DNA of 64,000 nt from Palsa-504 sp963806335 (GCA_963806335.1 CAWDXO010000016.1:385660-449659), one strand, 5' to 3'. Shown: positions 50,712 through 59,276, counted from the stretch's first letter. Translations and numbers: made by a program. The notes: a model not told the origin generated them from the sequence alone.

Positions 50712-51290
50712 ATGGACGGCAACCTGCTCGCCGAGGCCAGGCGAGCCCAGGAACGGCTGGTCGATGCCGAGCGTGACGCGGAGATCGCCCGGGCCGAATT
50801 CAACCGGGCGGTGCGCCGCCTGCACCTGCAGGGCTCGTCGCTGCGTGAGCTCGCCGCCACGCTCGGGCTCAGCCACCAGCGGGTACACCAGATCGTGGCG
50901 GAGGCCGGCGGGTCCCGCCGCTGGGCACGTCGCCGCGACACCCGTCCCGATCCGCTGCTGGCCTGCACCTTCTGCGGCAGCCCGCAGAACAAGGTCAGAA
51001 AACTCATCGCCGGTCCCGGCGCGTACATCTGCGACGGGTGCGTCGAGGCGGCCGAGACCGTGATCGGCTCAGGCCAAGCCGCCAGCACACAGGCCGGCCT
51101 GATAACCGCAGTACCCGGGCAGGAGAAACAGGCGCGGTGCAGCTTCTGCGGCAAGTACCGTCCCACCGTGGCCGGCCTGGCCAAGGTATCGGCCGAGAAC
51201 ATGGACCAGGCCCCGGCGAGCGCCACGATCTGCACCGAGTGCCTGGAGCTTTGCGATGAGATCAACCGGGAGGAGTTGCTGCCTGGCTGA
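50712..51290 (+). CDS. HTH protein with two ClpX-type C4 zinc fingers
   Basis: The 192-residue protein begins with a helix, then a helix-turn-helix (RELAATLGLSHQRVHQIVAEAGG). Two ClpX zinc-binding domains follow (ACTFCGSPQNKVRKLIAGPGAYICDGCVEAA and ARCSFCGK..TICTECLELCDEI). There is no AAA+ part, so it is not ClpX. The zf-C4 ClpX domain normally dimerises and binds adaptors or substrates. Here it is joined to a DNA-binding motif, suggesting a regulator. It is followed 200 bases later by an adenylate kinase gene. Confidence 0.82.
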   Translation: MDGNLLAEARRAQERLVDAERDAEIARAEFNRAVRRLHLQGSSLRELAATLGLSHQRVHQIVAEAGGSRRWARRRDTRPDPLLACTFCGSPQNKVRKLIAGPGAYICDGCVEAAETVIGSGQAASTQAGLITAVPGQEKQARCSFCGKYRPTVAGLAKVSAENMDQAPASATICTECLELCDEINREELLPG

Positions 51291-51495
51291 CCTTCGGGTC
51301 AGCGCCCGTGGCCGCCGCTTCGGTGGCCGTGGCACCCGAGGTACGGCGCAGGTCCAGCCGTTATGGCGGAACAAACCCTGGCCTTCTCTTGTTCGTGCCG
51401 TGCATCGGCGCGAGACTTAAGCAAAGTTCAGACGACCAGGGAGAAAACAGTGCACACTACGCTGCGTCCTGCCCCGGCTCTGAGCGAGTGATCAG

Positions 51496-52074
51496 ATGCG
51501 GCTCCTGCTTATCGGCGCCCCTGGCGCAGGCAAGGGAACACAGGCCGAGCTGCTCGCCGAGCGGTTCGGCCTAGCCCACATCTCCAGCGGCGACCTGCTG
51601 CGGCAGCACGTCAGGGAGCAAACGGCGCTGGGACGCAAGATCAAGTCCTACGTCGATCACGGCGACCTGGTCCCGGACGGCCTGGTCATGGACATGCTGC
51701 GGAAGCCGGTCGTGGCCGCGTCCGAGGCCAACGGCTACGTCCTCGACGGATTCCCGCGTACCGTCGACCAGGCCAAGGCGGCCTTTACCGTGGCTCAGGC
51801 CCTCGGGGCCGAGGTGCAGGCCGCGGTGCACCTCGACGTGCCCCGCGAGGAACTCATCCGCCGGCTGCTGTCCCGCGGCCGCGGCAGCGACGACACCGAA
51901 GACGTCATAGACCACCGCCTGCAGGTCTACCAGGAGATGACGATTCCCTTGCTCGACTACTACGCGGGCCGGGAGTGGATGTTCGCCGTGGACGGGACCC
52001 AGCCGGCCCACGACGTGCACGAGGACATCGTCGGTCGCCTCAAGAAGCTCGCCGCCTTCTCCCCGTGGCGCTAG
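51496..52074 (+). CDS. adk: Adenylate kinase (short-LID form)
   Basis: The 192-residue nucleoside monophosphate kinase has P-loop GAPGAGKGTQ and the NMP site HISSGDLLRQHV. YVLDGFPRTVDQA and VIDHRLQVYQE follow. The LID is the short type (RGRGSDDTEDV). It catalyses ATP + AMP to 2 ADP. In actinobacteria the main adk sits after secY in the ribosomal operon, so this copy away from it is likely a second enzyme. ATG at 51496. Confidence 0.9.
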   Translation: MRLLLIGAPGAGKGTQAELLAERFGLAHISSGDLLRQHVREQTALGRKIKSYVDHGDLVPDGLVMDMLRKPVVAASEANGYVLDGFPRTVDQAKAAFTVAQALGAEVQAAVHLDVPREELIRRLLSRGRGSDDTEDVIDHRLQVYQEMTIPLLDYYAGREWMFAVDGTQPAHDVHEDIVGRLKKLAAFSPWR

Positions 52075-52090
52075 CTCACGTCCGCGCGTG

Positions 52091-52622
52091 TTACCCGCTG
52101 GCTGCGGCAGCGCCGCCCGGCCCCCGCGGTATCCAGCGGCGGACCGTGCCGAGGTAAGCCTCGTACGGCGCACCGAACCGGGCGCGGAGCCTCGGTTCCT
52201 CGTAGCAGGTGACGAGCAGGTGGAACGAGATCGCGAGCCCGGCGGCGTAGACCGCCAGGGCCGCCGAACCGAACAGCCAGGCCTCGCCCGACACGATCAC
52301 CACGGCGGCGATGTAGATCGGGTTCCGGACCCAGCGGTACGGCCCAGCCGCGACCACCCGCCGCGGCGCGTCCCAGACTCCCGGTGTGCCCCGGCCGACT
52401 GTCGCGAAGACCCACACGCACGACAGGTACAGCAGCACGCCGACGGCGATGACCGCGGCGGCGTACCAGGCCACCGGGGGTCGGCAAGGCGCCGTGGCGG
52501 GTGAGGATCAGCCAGGGAACGTACCCGCCCCCCGCACCCGGCACCACGATGGTGAACAGCAGATTGCGCAGCGCGAGGCGGCCAGCCTGACCCGGCTGCC
52601 CCTCGCCGCCCGCGCGGCGCAC
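52091..52622 (-). pseudogene. Isoprenylcysteine carboxyl methyltransferase-like protein, frameshifted
   Basis: The N-terminal frame (GTG 52622) gives LALRNLLFTIVVPGAGGGYVPWLILTRHGALPTP. One extra base in CCCCCGG near 52478 moves to the frame VAWYAAAVIAVGVLLYLSCVW and the ICMT/PEMT core. That core reads AGPYRWVRNPIYIAAVVIVSGEAWLFGS and YEEPRLRARFGAPYEAYLGTVRRWIP, ending at 52091. The membrane enzyme would methylate a lipid or small molecule with SAM. The break is close to a CCTGG like several others in this window. Confidence 0.8.
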
Positions 52623-52736
52623 CGCTGCCTGGCCACCCGCGCCGCGCTCTAGACCGCCGCGGGGATTGACCCACGGATCCGGGCCTGCCGTAGACCGACG
52701 GCCAAGGTGCGCCCGCTCCCGAACGAAGCGCGTACG

Positions 52737-53624
52737 TCAACTGTCTCCCGTGCTGACCAGCGCGGCGAACTGCTGGGCGTTGACGTGGGCGTAGTCGCGG
52801 TAGCAGTTGTTGAACAGCACCTGGGTGGTGTCGGCTTCGGCGGCCAGGCCGCGGACCTTGGGGGCCCATTCGCTGAGCTCGTCCTCGCTGTAACGGTAGC
52901 GAAATCTCTCCGAGATGTCCTTGCTGGTCCATTTGTCGGAGTGGCCGTGCATGCGGACCACGGCCAGGTCGCTGGTGGCGGCCAGGACCGGGGGGATCGA
53001 GCTTGGGTAACCCTGCGGCTCGTCCACGCACACGTACGGCAGCTGGTGGGCGGCCAGGAACTCCAGGGTTTCCTTCCTGTTGTCTTCGGTCATCCAGGTG
53101 CGGTTGCGGAACTCCACGCATACCCGACGTGGCGCGGCCCGCTGTGCGCAGGACAGAATGTAGTCCTTATTGGCCCTGGAGATCGGGAACCAGGGCGGGA
53201 ACTGCAGCAAGATCGCGCCGAGCTTCCCCGCGCGGTGCAGCGGCTCCAGCGCGGCCAGGAACCGGTCCCACGCCTGGTCGGTCACGGCCGGGTCGACGTC
53301 CTTGAGGTACACCCGGTCCTTCCCGCTCGGGCTCGCGGCCTCGCGTAGGTCAGTGGGCAGCGCCGCCACCCGGGTGGGATGCTGGGTGAACAAGCTGAAC
53401 GCCTTGATGTTGAAGGTGAACCCGGCCGGGGTCCGCTCGGCCCAGGTCTCGGCGGTTCGTTCCGCGGGCAGCGCGTAGTAGGTGGCGTCGACCTCCACCA
53501 GCGGGAACTGGCGGGCGTAATACCGCAACCGTCCCTCCGGCGACCTGGCCTCGGGCGGATACCAACCGGAGGCGATCAGCGTCCGGTCCGTCCATCCTGC
53601 CGTGCCCACCTGAATCTGGCTCAT
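52737..53624 (-). CDS. DUF72 family protein (YecE-like TIM barrel)
   Basis: The 295-residue protein begins IQVGTAGWTDRTLIASGWYPPEA. It continues with EVDATYYALPAERTAETWAERTPAGFTFNIKAFSLFTQHPTR and LGAILLQFPPWFP. CVEFRNRTWM, CVDEPQG and QVLFNNCYRDYAHVNAQQFAAL complete the DUF72 landmarks. The family resembles UV-endonuclease/sugar-isomerase barrels, with no proven reaction. ATG at 53622-53624. It is a single gene, or co-transcribed with the STAS gene 43 bases upstream. Confidence 0.92.
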   Translation of the reverse strand: MSQIQVGTAGWTDRTLIASGWYPPEARSPEGRLRYYARQFPLVEVDATYYALPAERTAETWAERTPAGFTFNIKAFSLFTQHPTRVAALPTDLREAASPSGKDRVYLKDVDPAVTDQAWDRFLAALEPLHRAGKLGAILLQFPPWFPISRANKDYILSCAQRAAPRRVCVEFRNRTWMTEDNRKETLEFLAAHQLPYVCVDEPQGYPSSIPPVLAATSDLAVVRMHGHSDKWTSKDISERFRYRYSEDELSEWAPKVRGLAAEADTTQVLFNNCYRDYAHVNAQQFAALVSTGDS

Positions 53625-53667
53625 GTCCTCAGCGTAGGAGAGGCGCCCGGCTGCGCCTGGCCACCGG

Positions 53668-54024
53668 TCACAGGCCGGTATCGGCCCGGCCCGCCATGGC
53701 CGCGTCCAGGTCGGGATAGGTATCGATCACGCGGTCGATCCCGGTCAGCTCGAGTACCCGCCACACCGCGCTGCTGTTAACCGCGACCCGCAGCCCGGCA
53801 CCGACGGCCGCGGCCCGGTGCTGAGCGTGTACCAGCGTGCGAATCCCGGCCGAGTCGCAGAACACCGTCGCGGTCATGTCCACGACCAGCGTCGCCGCGC
53901 CCTCGTCCAGGATCCGCAACAGCTCGCTGCCCACCTGGTCAGCATTGCCCATGTCGATCTCGACGGGCAGCTTGATCACGGTCTGGCTGCCTGCCTGCCG
54001 CACGAGGCACACGTCTACGGCCAC
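53668..54024 (-). CDS. STAS domain anti-sigma factor antagonist
   Basis: The 118-residue protein has the anti-anti-sigma fold: VIKLPVEIDMGNADQVGSELLRIL, then the phosphorylation loop TATVFCDSAGIRTLV with target Ser in CDSAG. LRVAVNSSAVWRVLELTGIDRVIDTYPDLDAA completes it. Dephosphorylated, it would bind an RsbW-like kinase and free a sigma factor. Neither the kinase nor the sigma gene is in view. Confidence 0.92.
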   Translation of the reverse strand: MAVDVCLVRQAGSQTVIKLPVEIDMGNADQVGSELLRILDEGAATLVVDMTATVFCDSAGIRTLVHAQHRAAAVGAGLRVAVNSSAVWRVLELTGIDRVIDTYPDLDAAMAGRADTGL

Positions 54025-54447
54025 AACTTCCTCCGGACCCCTGAGACCAAGCTGCCCAGCCGCCCAGACCAGTTACATCCCCTGGTCAGTTAATTCCCCT
54101 CTCACCCTAGTACCTGCCCCGGCCGCGCTCCGGCTATGACGTATCCCCGTGCAGGCCAGCCGCTACGTTGAGTGACCCCCATAAGGCGTAATCCTGGCTG
54201 GCAGTCAAGCAGGACCACCGTTTGTATGCACGGGAGTTCCTGGGCTGGCGTAATCTCCTTCACAGGCGCCAGACCAGCCAACATGGTCTTAAAAGCGGCC
54301 GCCGTTATTATCCGGATCGGCTGGACATTCGCCGCCTGATGCCGCAGTGTTTATCGTGTCGTGAGAAAAAGAGCGCTGCCCCAGACCCGGGCAGTGACAG
54401 AAACCTACCGCTGCGGCGGTGAGTCAAGTGACTGGCGGTAAGCAAAA
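54025..54447. other. Gene-free region
   Basis: About 420 bases have no supported ORF. A GGCTGG..CCAGCC imperfect repeat (about 54241-54280) and AT-rich stretches (TTATTATCCGG, GTTTATCGTG) suggest promoters for the flanking divergent genes. No RNA gene is recognised. Confidence 0.35.
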
Positions 54448-54837
54448 GTGAGCAGTCCCCGGCCCTTTCCCCGCTCGGCCGTCCGTCCAGACGCATTCCC
54501 CTCGACGATGCCGGACGAACGCCGTGACCCGTGGCTGCGTATCGGCGCCCAGGTCTTCCTGACGTTTCCGCTGCCCGGTCAGCCCGGGCACGGCAGGACG
54601 GCCTTCTTGCGGCGACAGGTGGTCCGCATCGTAGACGGCCGGGCAGAAGGCGGCTACACCAACTCGTTTGAGCTCATCTGTCCCGGCTGCGGGGATCATC
54701 CGGGCGTGGATTTCCTGGAGGTCCCACCGCGGCTTCAGCGGCTCCGCGGGCCGTGGACGCTGCCGGCGGCCCTGGCCGCGTATGACGAGCACCTGGGGTA
54801 TGTCGTTCCCCGACCGGGGACAGCTCCGGAAGCTTAG
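54448..54837 (+). CDS. Conserved hypothetical protein
   Basis: The 129-residue protein has the core LRIGAQVFLTFPLPGQPGHGRTAFLRRQVVRIVDGRAEGGYTNSFELICPGCGDHPG..LEVPPRLQRLRGPWTL. It resembles short conserved actinobacterial proteins of unknown function. One CPGC pair could bind metal with other ligands. The start is uncertain (GTG near 54448). Confidence 0.55.
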   Translation: MSSPRPFPRSAVRPDAFPSTMPDERRDPWLRIGAQVFLTFPLPGQPGHGRTAFLRRQVVRIVDGRAEGGYTNSFELICPGCGDHPGVDFLEVPPRLQRLRGPWTLPAALAAYDEHLGYVVPRPGTAPEA

Positions 54838-55062
54838 TCCAAGTCTATTGGCACGCTCCGGAATCCGGTCGGGATGAGCCGCGATTGCTCGCCATTTCGT
54901 GCTAGCCGCGAGAAACTCGAGCCTTTGCTGAACGCGGGCACCGCGCGTTCCCGCCCCCCCAAACTCGGGTCTTCTCCCACGCAAGAGCTGGGTTTGCACC
55001 CGGAAACGCACGGCGCCCGCCATCAGCTGGTCAACTTCGGGAGACCAGCCGATTGCTTGCTG
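54838..55062. other. Intergenic, nothing recognised
   Basis: No ORF, hairpin or repeat is worth naming. The sequence is less GC-rich than the genes around it. Confidence 0.3.
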
Positions 55063-56475
55063 TCACGGATGCGGATGATCACGGCTCATCAGCCCGTGGC
55101 CAGCGGGTTTGCCGCTGCCGGGGTCTGGAGCAGCACGACGAGACAGATAGTAGCAAGCTAATTCCCGGTCAACCACCCCGGTGCCTCTACTCGTCGTGGT
55201 CGTAGCCTGCTCGGCGTTGGCGTCAGGCGCCGTGACAGAATCTGGGGACGAGTTAGGCGCGCCGTTCCTGCTCGGCTGGACCAGCGCTCCGGAGGCTTCG
55301 AACACCCCGATCTGGGACGCGCTGAACCCGAGTTCTTTGAGTATCTCGGCGTTGTGCTCGCCCTGACGGGCCGCCAGCTGACCTTCGTCGGCCGTCGGCT
55401 GGTCCGCGAAGTGCCACGGACGGCCGGGGACCTTGATCTCGCCGCCCGACCGGTCGGACACGGTCCGCACCGCATGCCACTGGCATGCCCAGTGGCTGTC
55501 TGCGAACTCCCTGACGCTGCGGACCCGTCCGGTAGCGATCTTGGCCTCGTCCAGCTGAGCGTCGAGCGACGCCATGTCACCAAACGTCCAGATCCACTCC
55601 TGGACGATGCCGTGCAGTGCCTTCAGGTTGCGAAGGCGCAGCTCAGGTGTCAGGAATCGCGGGTCCTTGCCGAGATCCGGCCGGCGCATAGCGGCCAGGT
55701 AGAAGGGAAAGGACATGCTGCCGACGAGACTCATGGGACTCGCGAATCGTTCACCGTCAGGTCCGACGAAGAACGGGCCGTCAGTCGCACCGAGGATCGG
55801 CCGCTCGGCACCGAGGTCGGAATCAGAAAGGTCGACGTGCACACGCTCGTTGATGGAGAGCATCACGGCCGCCATGGCCACGTCGATGTACTGGCCCTTG
55901 CCAGTGCGCTCACGCTCGGTGAGGCAGGCCAGGATGGCGATGGCAGCGTGCAGGCCTGAGTACACGTCGGCGTGGGAGAGTGAATCGCTGCGCTGCTCGC
56001 CGGTTCGCTCGAAATGATCGGCCGTCATGGCGGTGATTCCCGTCTCAGCCTGGATCGTCGGCGCATAAGCCATTCGCGAGCGAAACGGACCGTGCTGGCC
56101 GTAGCCGCTGATGGAGGCGTAGACGACACCGGGATTGCGGGCCGAGACCGACTCATAATCCAGCCCGAAGGCGGCGAGGGCGCCGGGCCTGAAGTTCTCT
56201 ACGATCACGTCGGCGGTGTCGCAGAGACGAAGAGCGACATCGCGGGCGCCCGGCACGTTGAGGTCGATGCTCAGGTTGCGCTTACCTGCGTTCTGCTGAG
56301 AGTAGTACCCCGAGATCTCGCCGTGGCGGGGGAACGCCTTCCGGGACAGGTCGCCACCCGGAGGCTCGAGCTTGATGACTTCGGCACCCAGGTCGAGCAG
56401 CGTCTTGGCGCAGTGGGGGCCAGCGAGCACGCGGGAGAAATCAACAATGCGGATGCCTTCGAGCGGAAGCGGCAT
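55063..56475 (-). CDS. CaiB/BaiF family CoA-transferase
   Basis: The 470-residue class III CoA-transferase has LEGIRIVDFSRVLAGPHCAKTLLDLGAEVIKLEPPGGD at the N terminus. YSQQNAGKRNLSIDLN and VIVENFRPGALAAFGLDY follow. The catalytic Asp lies in SLSHADVYSGLHAAIAIL. It would move CoA between carboxylic acids at the head of a degradation route. The last 60 residues (NSSPDSVTAPDANAEQ..) are low-complexity and likely a non-conserved tail. Start ATG at 56473-56475. GTG at 56484, overlapping the hydratase stop, is an alternative. The operon continues from the enoyl-CoA hydratase. Confidence 0.9.
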   Translation of the reverse strand: MPLPLEGIRIVDFSRVLAGPHCAKTLLDLGAEVIKLEPPGGDLSRKAFPRHGEISGYYSQQNAGKRNLSIDLNVPGARDVALRLCDTADVIVENFRPGALAAFGLDYESVSARNPGVVYASISGYGQHGPFRSRMAYAPTIQAETGITAMTADHFERTGEQRSDSLSHADVYSGLHAAIAILACLTERERTGKGQYIDVAMAAVMLSINERVHVDLSDSDLGAERPILGATDGPFFVGPDGERFASPMSLVGSMSFPFYLAAMRRPDLGKDPRFLTPELRLRNLKALHGIVQEWIWTFGDMASLDAQLDEAKIATGRVRSVREFADSHWACQWHAVRTVSDRSGGEIKVPGRPWHFADQPTADEGQLAARQGEHNAEILKELGFSASQIGVFEASGALVQPSRNGAPNSSPDSVTAPDANAEQATTTTSRGTGVVDRELACYYLSRRAAPDPGSGKPAGHGLMSRDHPHP

Positions 56476-56480
56476 GCCGC

Positions 56481-57326
56481 TCACCTGCCCTCGAACTCGG
56501 CCATGCCGATGCCATTCTCGCGGTACGACCTGACGGCGGCACGGAAGTCGGCGGAACGGATGATTGGTCGCTGAATCTCCGCCATGGCCTCATCGGCGGC
56601 CGCGATCCCCTCGTTGACGGTGACGGAGACCAGGCGCTTGGTGGCAGTGTGCGCGATCGATGGTCCGTGAGCGAGCTCTTGGGCGATAATCATCGTGGCG
56701 CTGTCGAGCTGCTCATCGGCCACGACCCAGTTGATGATGTTCCAGCGCTCCAGGGTGGCGGCCGGGTAGCGCCGGCCGAGCAACGCCATCTCCTTGGCCC
56801 TGGCCGCACCAGCCCGCTGCGTGAGCCGTTGCACCGCGCCCATCAGGGGGTGGAGGCCGACCGTTACCTCGACCGAACCAATCTTGGCCGACTCGGCCGC
56901 GACGATGAGGTCACACGCCAGCGCGAGCTCGAAGCCGCCGCCGACGCAGACTCCCTGGATACTGGCAATTATGGGGGCAGGGTGCTCATTGAAGGCTCGC
57001 AGCGTCTCGGCAAAGCCCCAGTCGAGGACGTCGGCTTTGGCTGCATCGGCGATCATCGCGTCGAGGTCGGCTCCGGCCGAGAAGTGCCGGAGGGAGCTGC
57101 GCAGGACGATGGCTCGCGCCCCTTGCCGCTGGGCCCATTCGAGCCCCTTGATGAGCTCGCGGTTCAGAGCGCGATCCATCAGGTTGTAGGGAGCCAGTCC
57201 CATGGACAAGACGGCGACTGCTCCGTCCATGACCGTGGTCAGCGGTGGGCTGCCGGCGGCTGCCGGGACTGGCAGTTCTGAAGTGTTCGACACGACGATT
57301 TCCAATGTTTGCTGGTTTCGCGGCAA
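56481..57326 (-). CDS. Enoyl-CoA hydratase/isomerase family protein
   Basis: The 281-residue crotonase-fold enzyme has the first oxyanion segment LRSSLRHFSAGADLDAM and the second ASIQGVCVGGGFELALACDLIVAAESAKIGSVEVTVGLHPLMG. The catalytic Glu positions appear replaced: V and H occur where Glu is usual in hydratases. An isomerase- or hydrolase-like reaction is therefore possible. It lies between the CoA-transferase and the BKACE remnant on one transcript. Confidence 0.88.
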   Translation of the reverse strand: MPRNQQTLEIVVSNTSELPVPAAAGSPPLTTVMDGAVAVLSMGLAPYNLMDRALNRELIKGLEWAQRQGARAIVLRSSLRHFSAGADLDAMIADAAKADVLDWGFAETLRAFNEHPAPIIASIQGVCVGGGFELALACDLIVAAESAKIGSVEVTVGLHPLMGAVQRLTQRAGAARAKEMALLGRRYPAATLERWNIINWVVADEQLDSATMIIAQELAHGPSIAHTATKRLVSVTVNEGIAAADEAMAEIQRPIIRSADFRAAVRSYRENGIGMAEFEGR

Positions 57327-57334
57327 GTACGCTG

Positions 57335-57687
57335 CTAGCGGGGTGGCAGCCGGAGGAGGGCGGCAGTCTCGTCAACTGAGGCGGCCGGGCGATCCAGGGC
57401 GGCCGCGAGCGCCACGGCCCGCTGGACCAGGGGCAGGTTGCCGGGGCTCTGCTCGCCCTTGCGGAGATAAAGGGTGTCCTCAAGCCCGGCGCGCGCGTTA
57501 CCGCCTAGGGCGAGGCCGACGGCGGTCAACTCCAGGTTGGCCCGGCCGATGGCGATCACCTGCCAGACACAGTCCGGCGGGAGGCGGCGCACCATGGTGA
57601 TCAGATTGTCCGCGGTTGCCGCCATCCCGCCCTTGACCCCGAGCACGATCGAGAACGCCAGCGGCCAATCGGGCCGGAGCTCACTCC
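57335..57687 (-). pseudogene. C-terminal remnant of a BKACE (beta-keto acid cleavage) enzyme
   Basis: About 117 residues (RPDWPLAFSIVLGVKGGMAATADNLITMVRRLPPDCVWQVIAIG, VGLALGGNARAGLEDTLYLRKGEQSPGN) are the last 40 percent of the BKACE/DUF849 TIM barrel. The first 160 residues, which hold the zinc site, are gone. The reading begins exactly at the stop of the tautomerase gene, so a deletion fused the two. It has no start codon and is presumed dead. Confidence 0.82.
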
Positions 57688-58160
57688 CCAGTGGTGCCCG
57701 GGGCGAGGGCCAGGTTGACGGGGAGCTTCTCCGCCTGGGAGTAGGGAGTCGCCTTGTTCTCCTGGATCCAGCGCTTCTCGGCCACGGACTCGAACGGCGG
57801 CGGGATCTCGCCCTGCAACGACCACAGGTCGGCCGGCGGTTCGGTGATGGTGAACTCCCAGTCGTAGCCACGGTCCCTGACCCAGGGTGCGATGACCTGG
57901 TCGAGGTTCCTGACCCACCATTCCCGGATGACCGGGCCGGGCAGGGTCCGCGCCATCTGGTCGATCTGGAGCCGGACGAACCTGTCATGGGACTCGCCGC
58001 CCACGTAGAACGAGTCGGCCGCGACCTCTTCGAAGATGACGACGACGTAGAACCTGGCGATCGGGACGGCTTCGTAGACCCGTGTGATCGCCTCGGCGAA
58101 CTCCTTCTTGTCCTCGGGCGTGTAGGCGCCGACCGGGTGGTGGATCTTCCAGAGGGGCAT
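57681..58160 (-). CDS. Tautomerase-superfamily protein (cis-CaaD-like)
   Basis: The 159-residue protein has catalytic Pro directly after the initiator Met (MPLWKIHHPVGAYTPEDKKEFAEAITRVYE). ARFYVVVIFEEVAADSFYVGGESHDRFVRLQIDQMART follows. It then reads VRDRGYDWEFTITEPPADLWSLQGEIPPP, as in the cis-3-chloroacrylic acid dehalogenase-like branch. Substrate unknown. A tautomerisation step in aromatic or chlorinated acid breakdown fits the operon. ATG at 58158-58160 is the first gene after the candidate HxlR operator. Confidence 0.85.
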   Translation of the reverse strand: MPLWKIHHPVGAYTPEDKKEFAEAITRVYEAVPIARFYVVVIFEEVAADSFYVGGESHDRFVRLQIDQMARTLPGPVIREWWVRNLDQVIAPWVRDRGYDWEFTITEPPADLWSLQGEIPPPFESVAEKRWIQENKATPYSQAEKLPVNLALAPGTTGE

Positions 58161-58555
58161 TTCAGTTCCTCACTTGTCCGTAGTGCGGGCGTCGAGACGG
58201 TGACGTTCTTGCGGAGGGGCCCGAACCCATCGGGCATCCGCTCGTGGTAGCGGGCCGGTGTCTCGGGTCACGTTGCGCACTCCCAAATAGATCACAGATC
58301 GAGTATCGATACAAGACTTAGTTGCAAAAAAAGATCAACTTGTCCTGGACCTTCACTCAGATCGCGGCGGACCCGGGATGCTGAGCATGGGAAGAAGCCA
58401 ACGTCGCTCCCACGTAGCGCGATGCGATTCACCGGTCGCCAAGGGAGCCTGGCTAGATCCGCCCGCCGAGGCGAAGCGGATATCCGTGCGCGGCACAGGG
58501 GCAAGGCGCAGCGCCGGCGGACACCGGATTCGCGCCTGCCGGAGAAGGCTGCGGT
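58161..58555. promoter_or_regulatory. Promoter region of the catabolic operon
   Basis: About 390 bases hold an AT-rich core at 58285-58345. Within it are a perfect palindrome GTATCGATAC (58303-58312) and AAGACTTAGTTGC (58313-58325). The latter shares ACT-N-AGTTGC with the HxlR upstream site. No ORF. Confidence 0.45.
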
Positions 58556-59251
58556 TCAGCTGACGCGGCTACTGGGCTGGGCCGGGCGCGTCCGCTTCGC
58601 GGTGGCCCGCTTGCCGGGGTTCACCCCGTCATCACTCGGCCGCGTATCCGTACCCTCACGCTTCGCGGCGCTCGAACCTCGCCGCGTCGAACCCCTCGGC
58701 GCCTTCGCGGCTGTCTTGGGAGGGGCTTTAGTGCCGCGACCCGCCGACTGAACTGGAGCCGGTGCTAGCCGACCGCGGATATCGAGCTCAGGGCGGACAT
58801 CGTCGGGGTACCCGGGACCGACACAGAACTGGATGTCGGCGTGCTCGACGGGCTCGCCGCACTCGACGCAGATGACCTGGCTGGCGATCTTGTGCCCGGG
58901 TTCGCGGTGGTGCAAGGTAACGGGCGCGCCGCCGCCGTCGTCGAGCCATTTGTCTCCCCAGGCGAGCATGCTCGCGAGGACCGGGAAGAAGTCGCGGCCC
59001 ATTTCGGTGAGCAGGTACTCATAGCGTGGGGGGTTGTCCTGGTAGAACCGCTTGGTCATGACCCCCGCGTCCACGAGCTTGCCGAGCCGGTCGGACAGCG
59101 TGTTGCGGGCCACGTTCAGGGAGCGCTGGAACTCGTCGAAGCGCGTTAGTCCCTGCAGTGCGTCGCGGACTATGAGCAGCGTCCAGGAATCACCGAAGAC
59201 ATCGACGGCACGAGCCAGGGAACATGGCCACTCGGAGAACTCGCGCTTCAT
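58556..59251 (-). CDS. HxlR-family transcriptional regulator with basic tail
   Basis: Residues 1-110 are a MarR/HxlR winged helix (CSLARAVDVFGDSWTLLIVRDALQGLTRFDEFQRSLNVARNTLSDRLGKLV, PPRYEYLLTEMGRDFFPVLASMLAWGDKWL). A short CVECGEPVEHADIQFCVG segment follows. From about residue 165 on there is a 65-residue Lys/Arg/Ala/Pro tail (TKAPPKTAAKAPRG, ATAKRTRPAQ) like histone-H1 or AT-hook tails. The regulator lies upstream of the catabolic operon on the same strand and probably controls it. Confidence 0.88.
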   Translation of the reverse strand: MKREFSEWPCSLARAVDVFGDSWTLLIVRDALQGLTRFDEFQRSLNVARNTLSDRLGKLVDAGVMTKRFYQDNPPRYEYLLTEMGRDFFPVLASMLAWGDKWLDDGGGAPVTLHHREPGHKIASQVICVECGEPVEHADIQFCVGPGYPDDVRPELDIRGRLAPAPVQSAGRGTKAPPKTAAKAPRGSTRRGSSAAKREGTDTRPSDDGVNPGKRATAKRTRPAQPSSRVS

Positions 59252-59263
59252 GAGTCCAGTTTA

Positions 59264-59276
59264 GCAACTGAGTTGC
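59264..59276. promoter_or_regulatory. Candidate HxlR autoregulatory operator
   Basis: GCAACT-G-AGTTGC is a perfect inverted repeat with a single central base, 12 bases ahead of the hxlR-type start codon. Its right half recurs at 58316-58325 before the tautomerase operon. Confidence 0.5.

Noticed and set aside
50712..51290. ClpX protease subunit
   Set aside because: Only the zinc-binding domains are present. There are no Walker motifs or AAA+ region.
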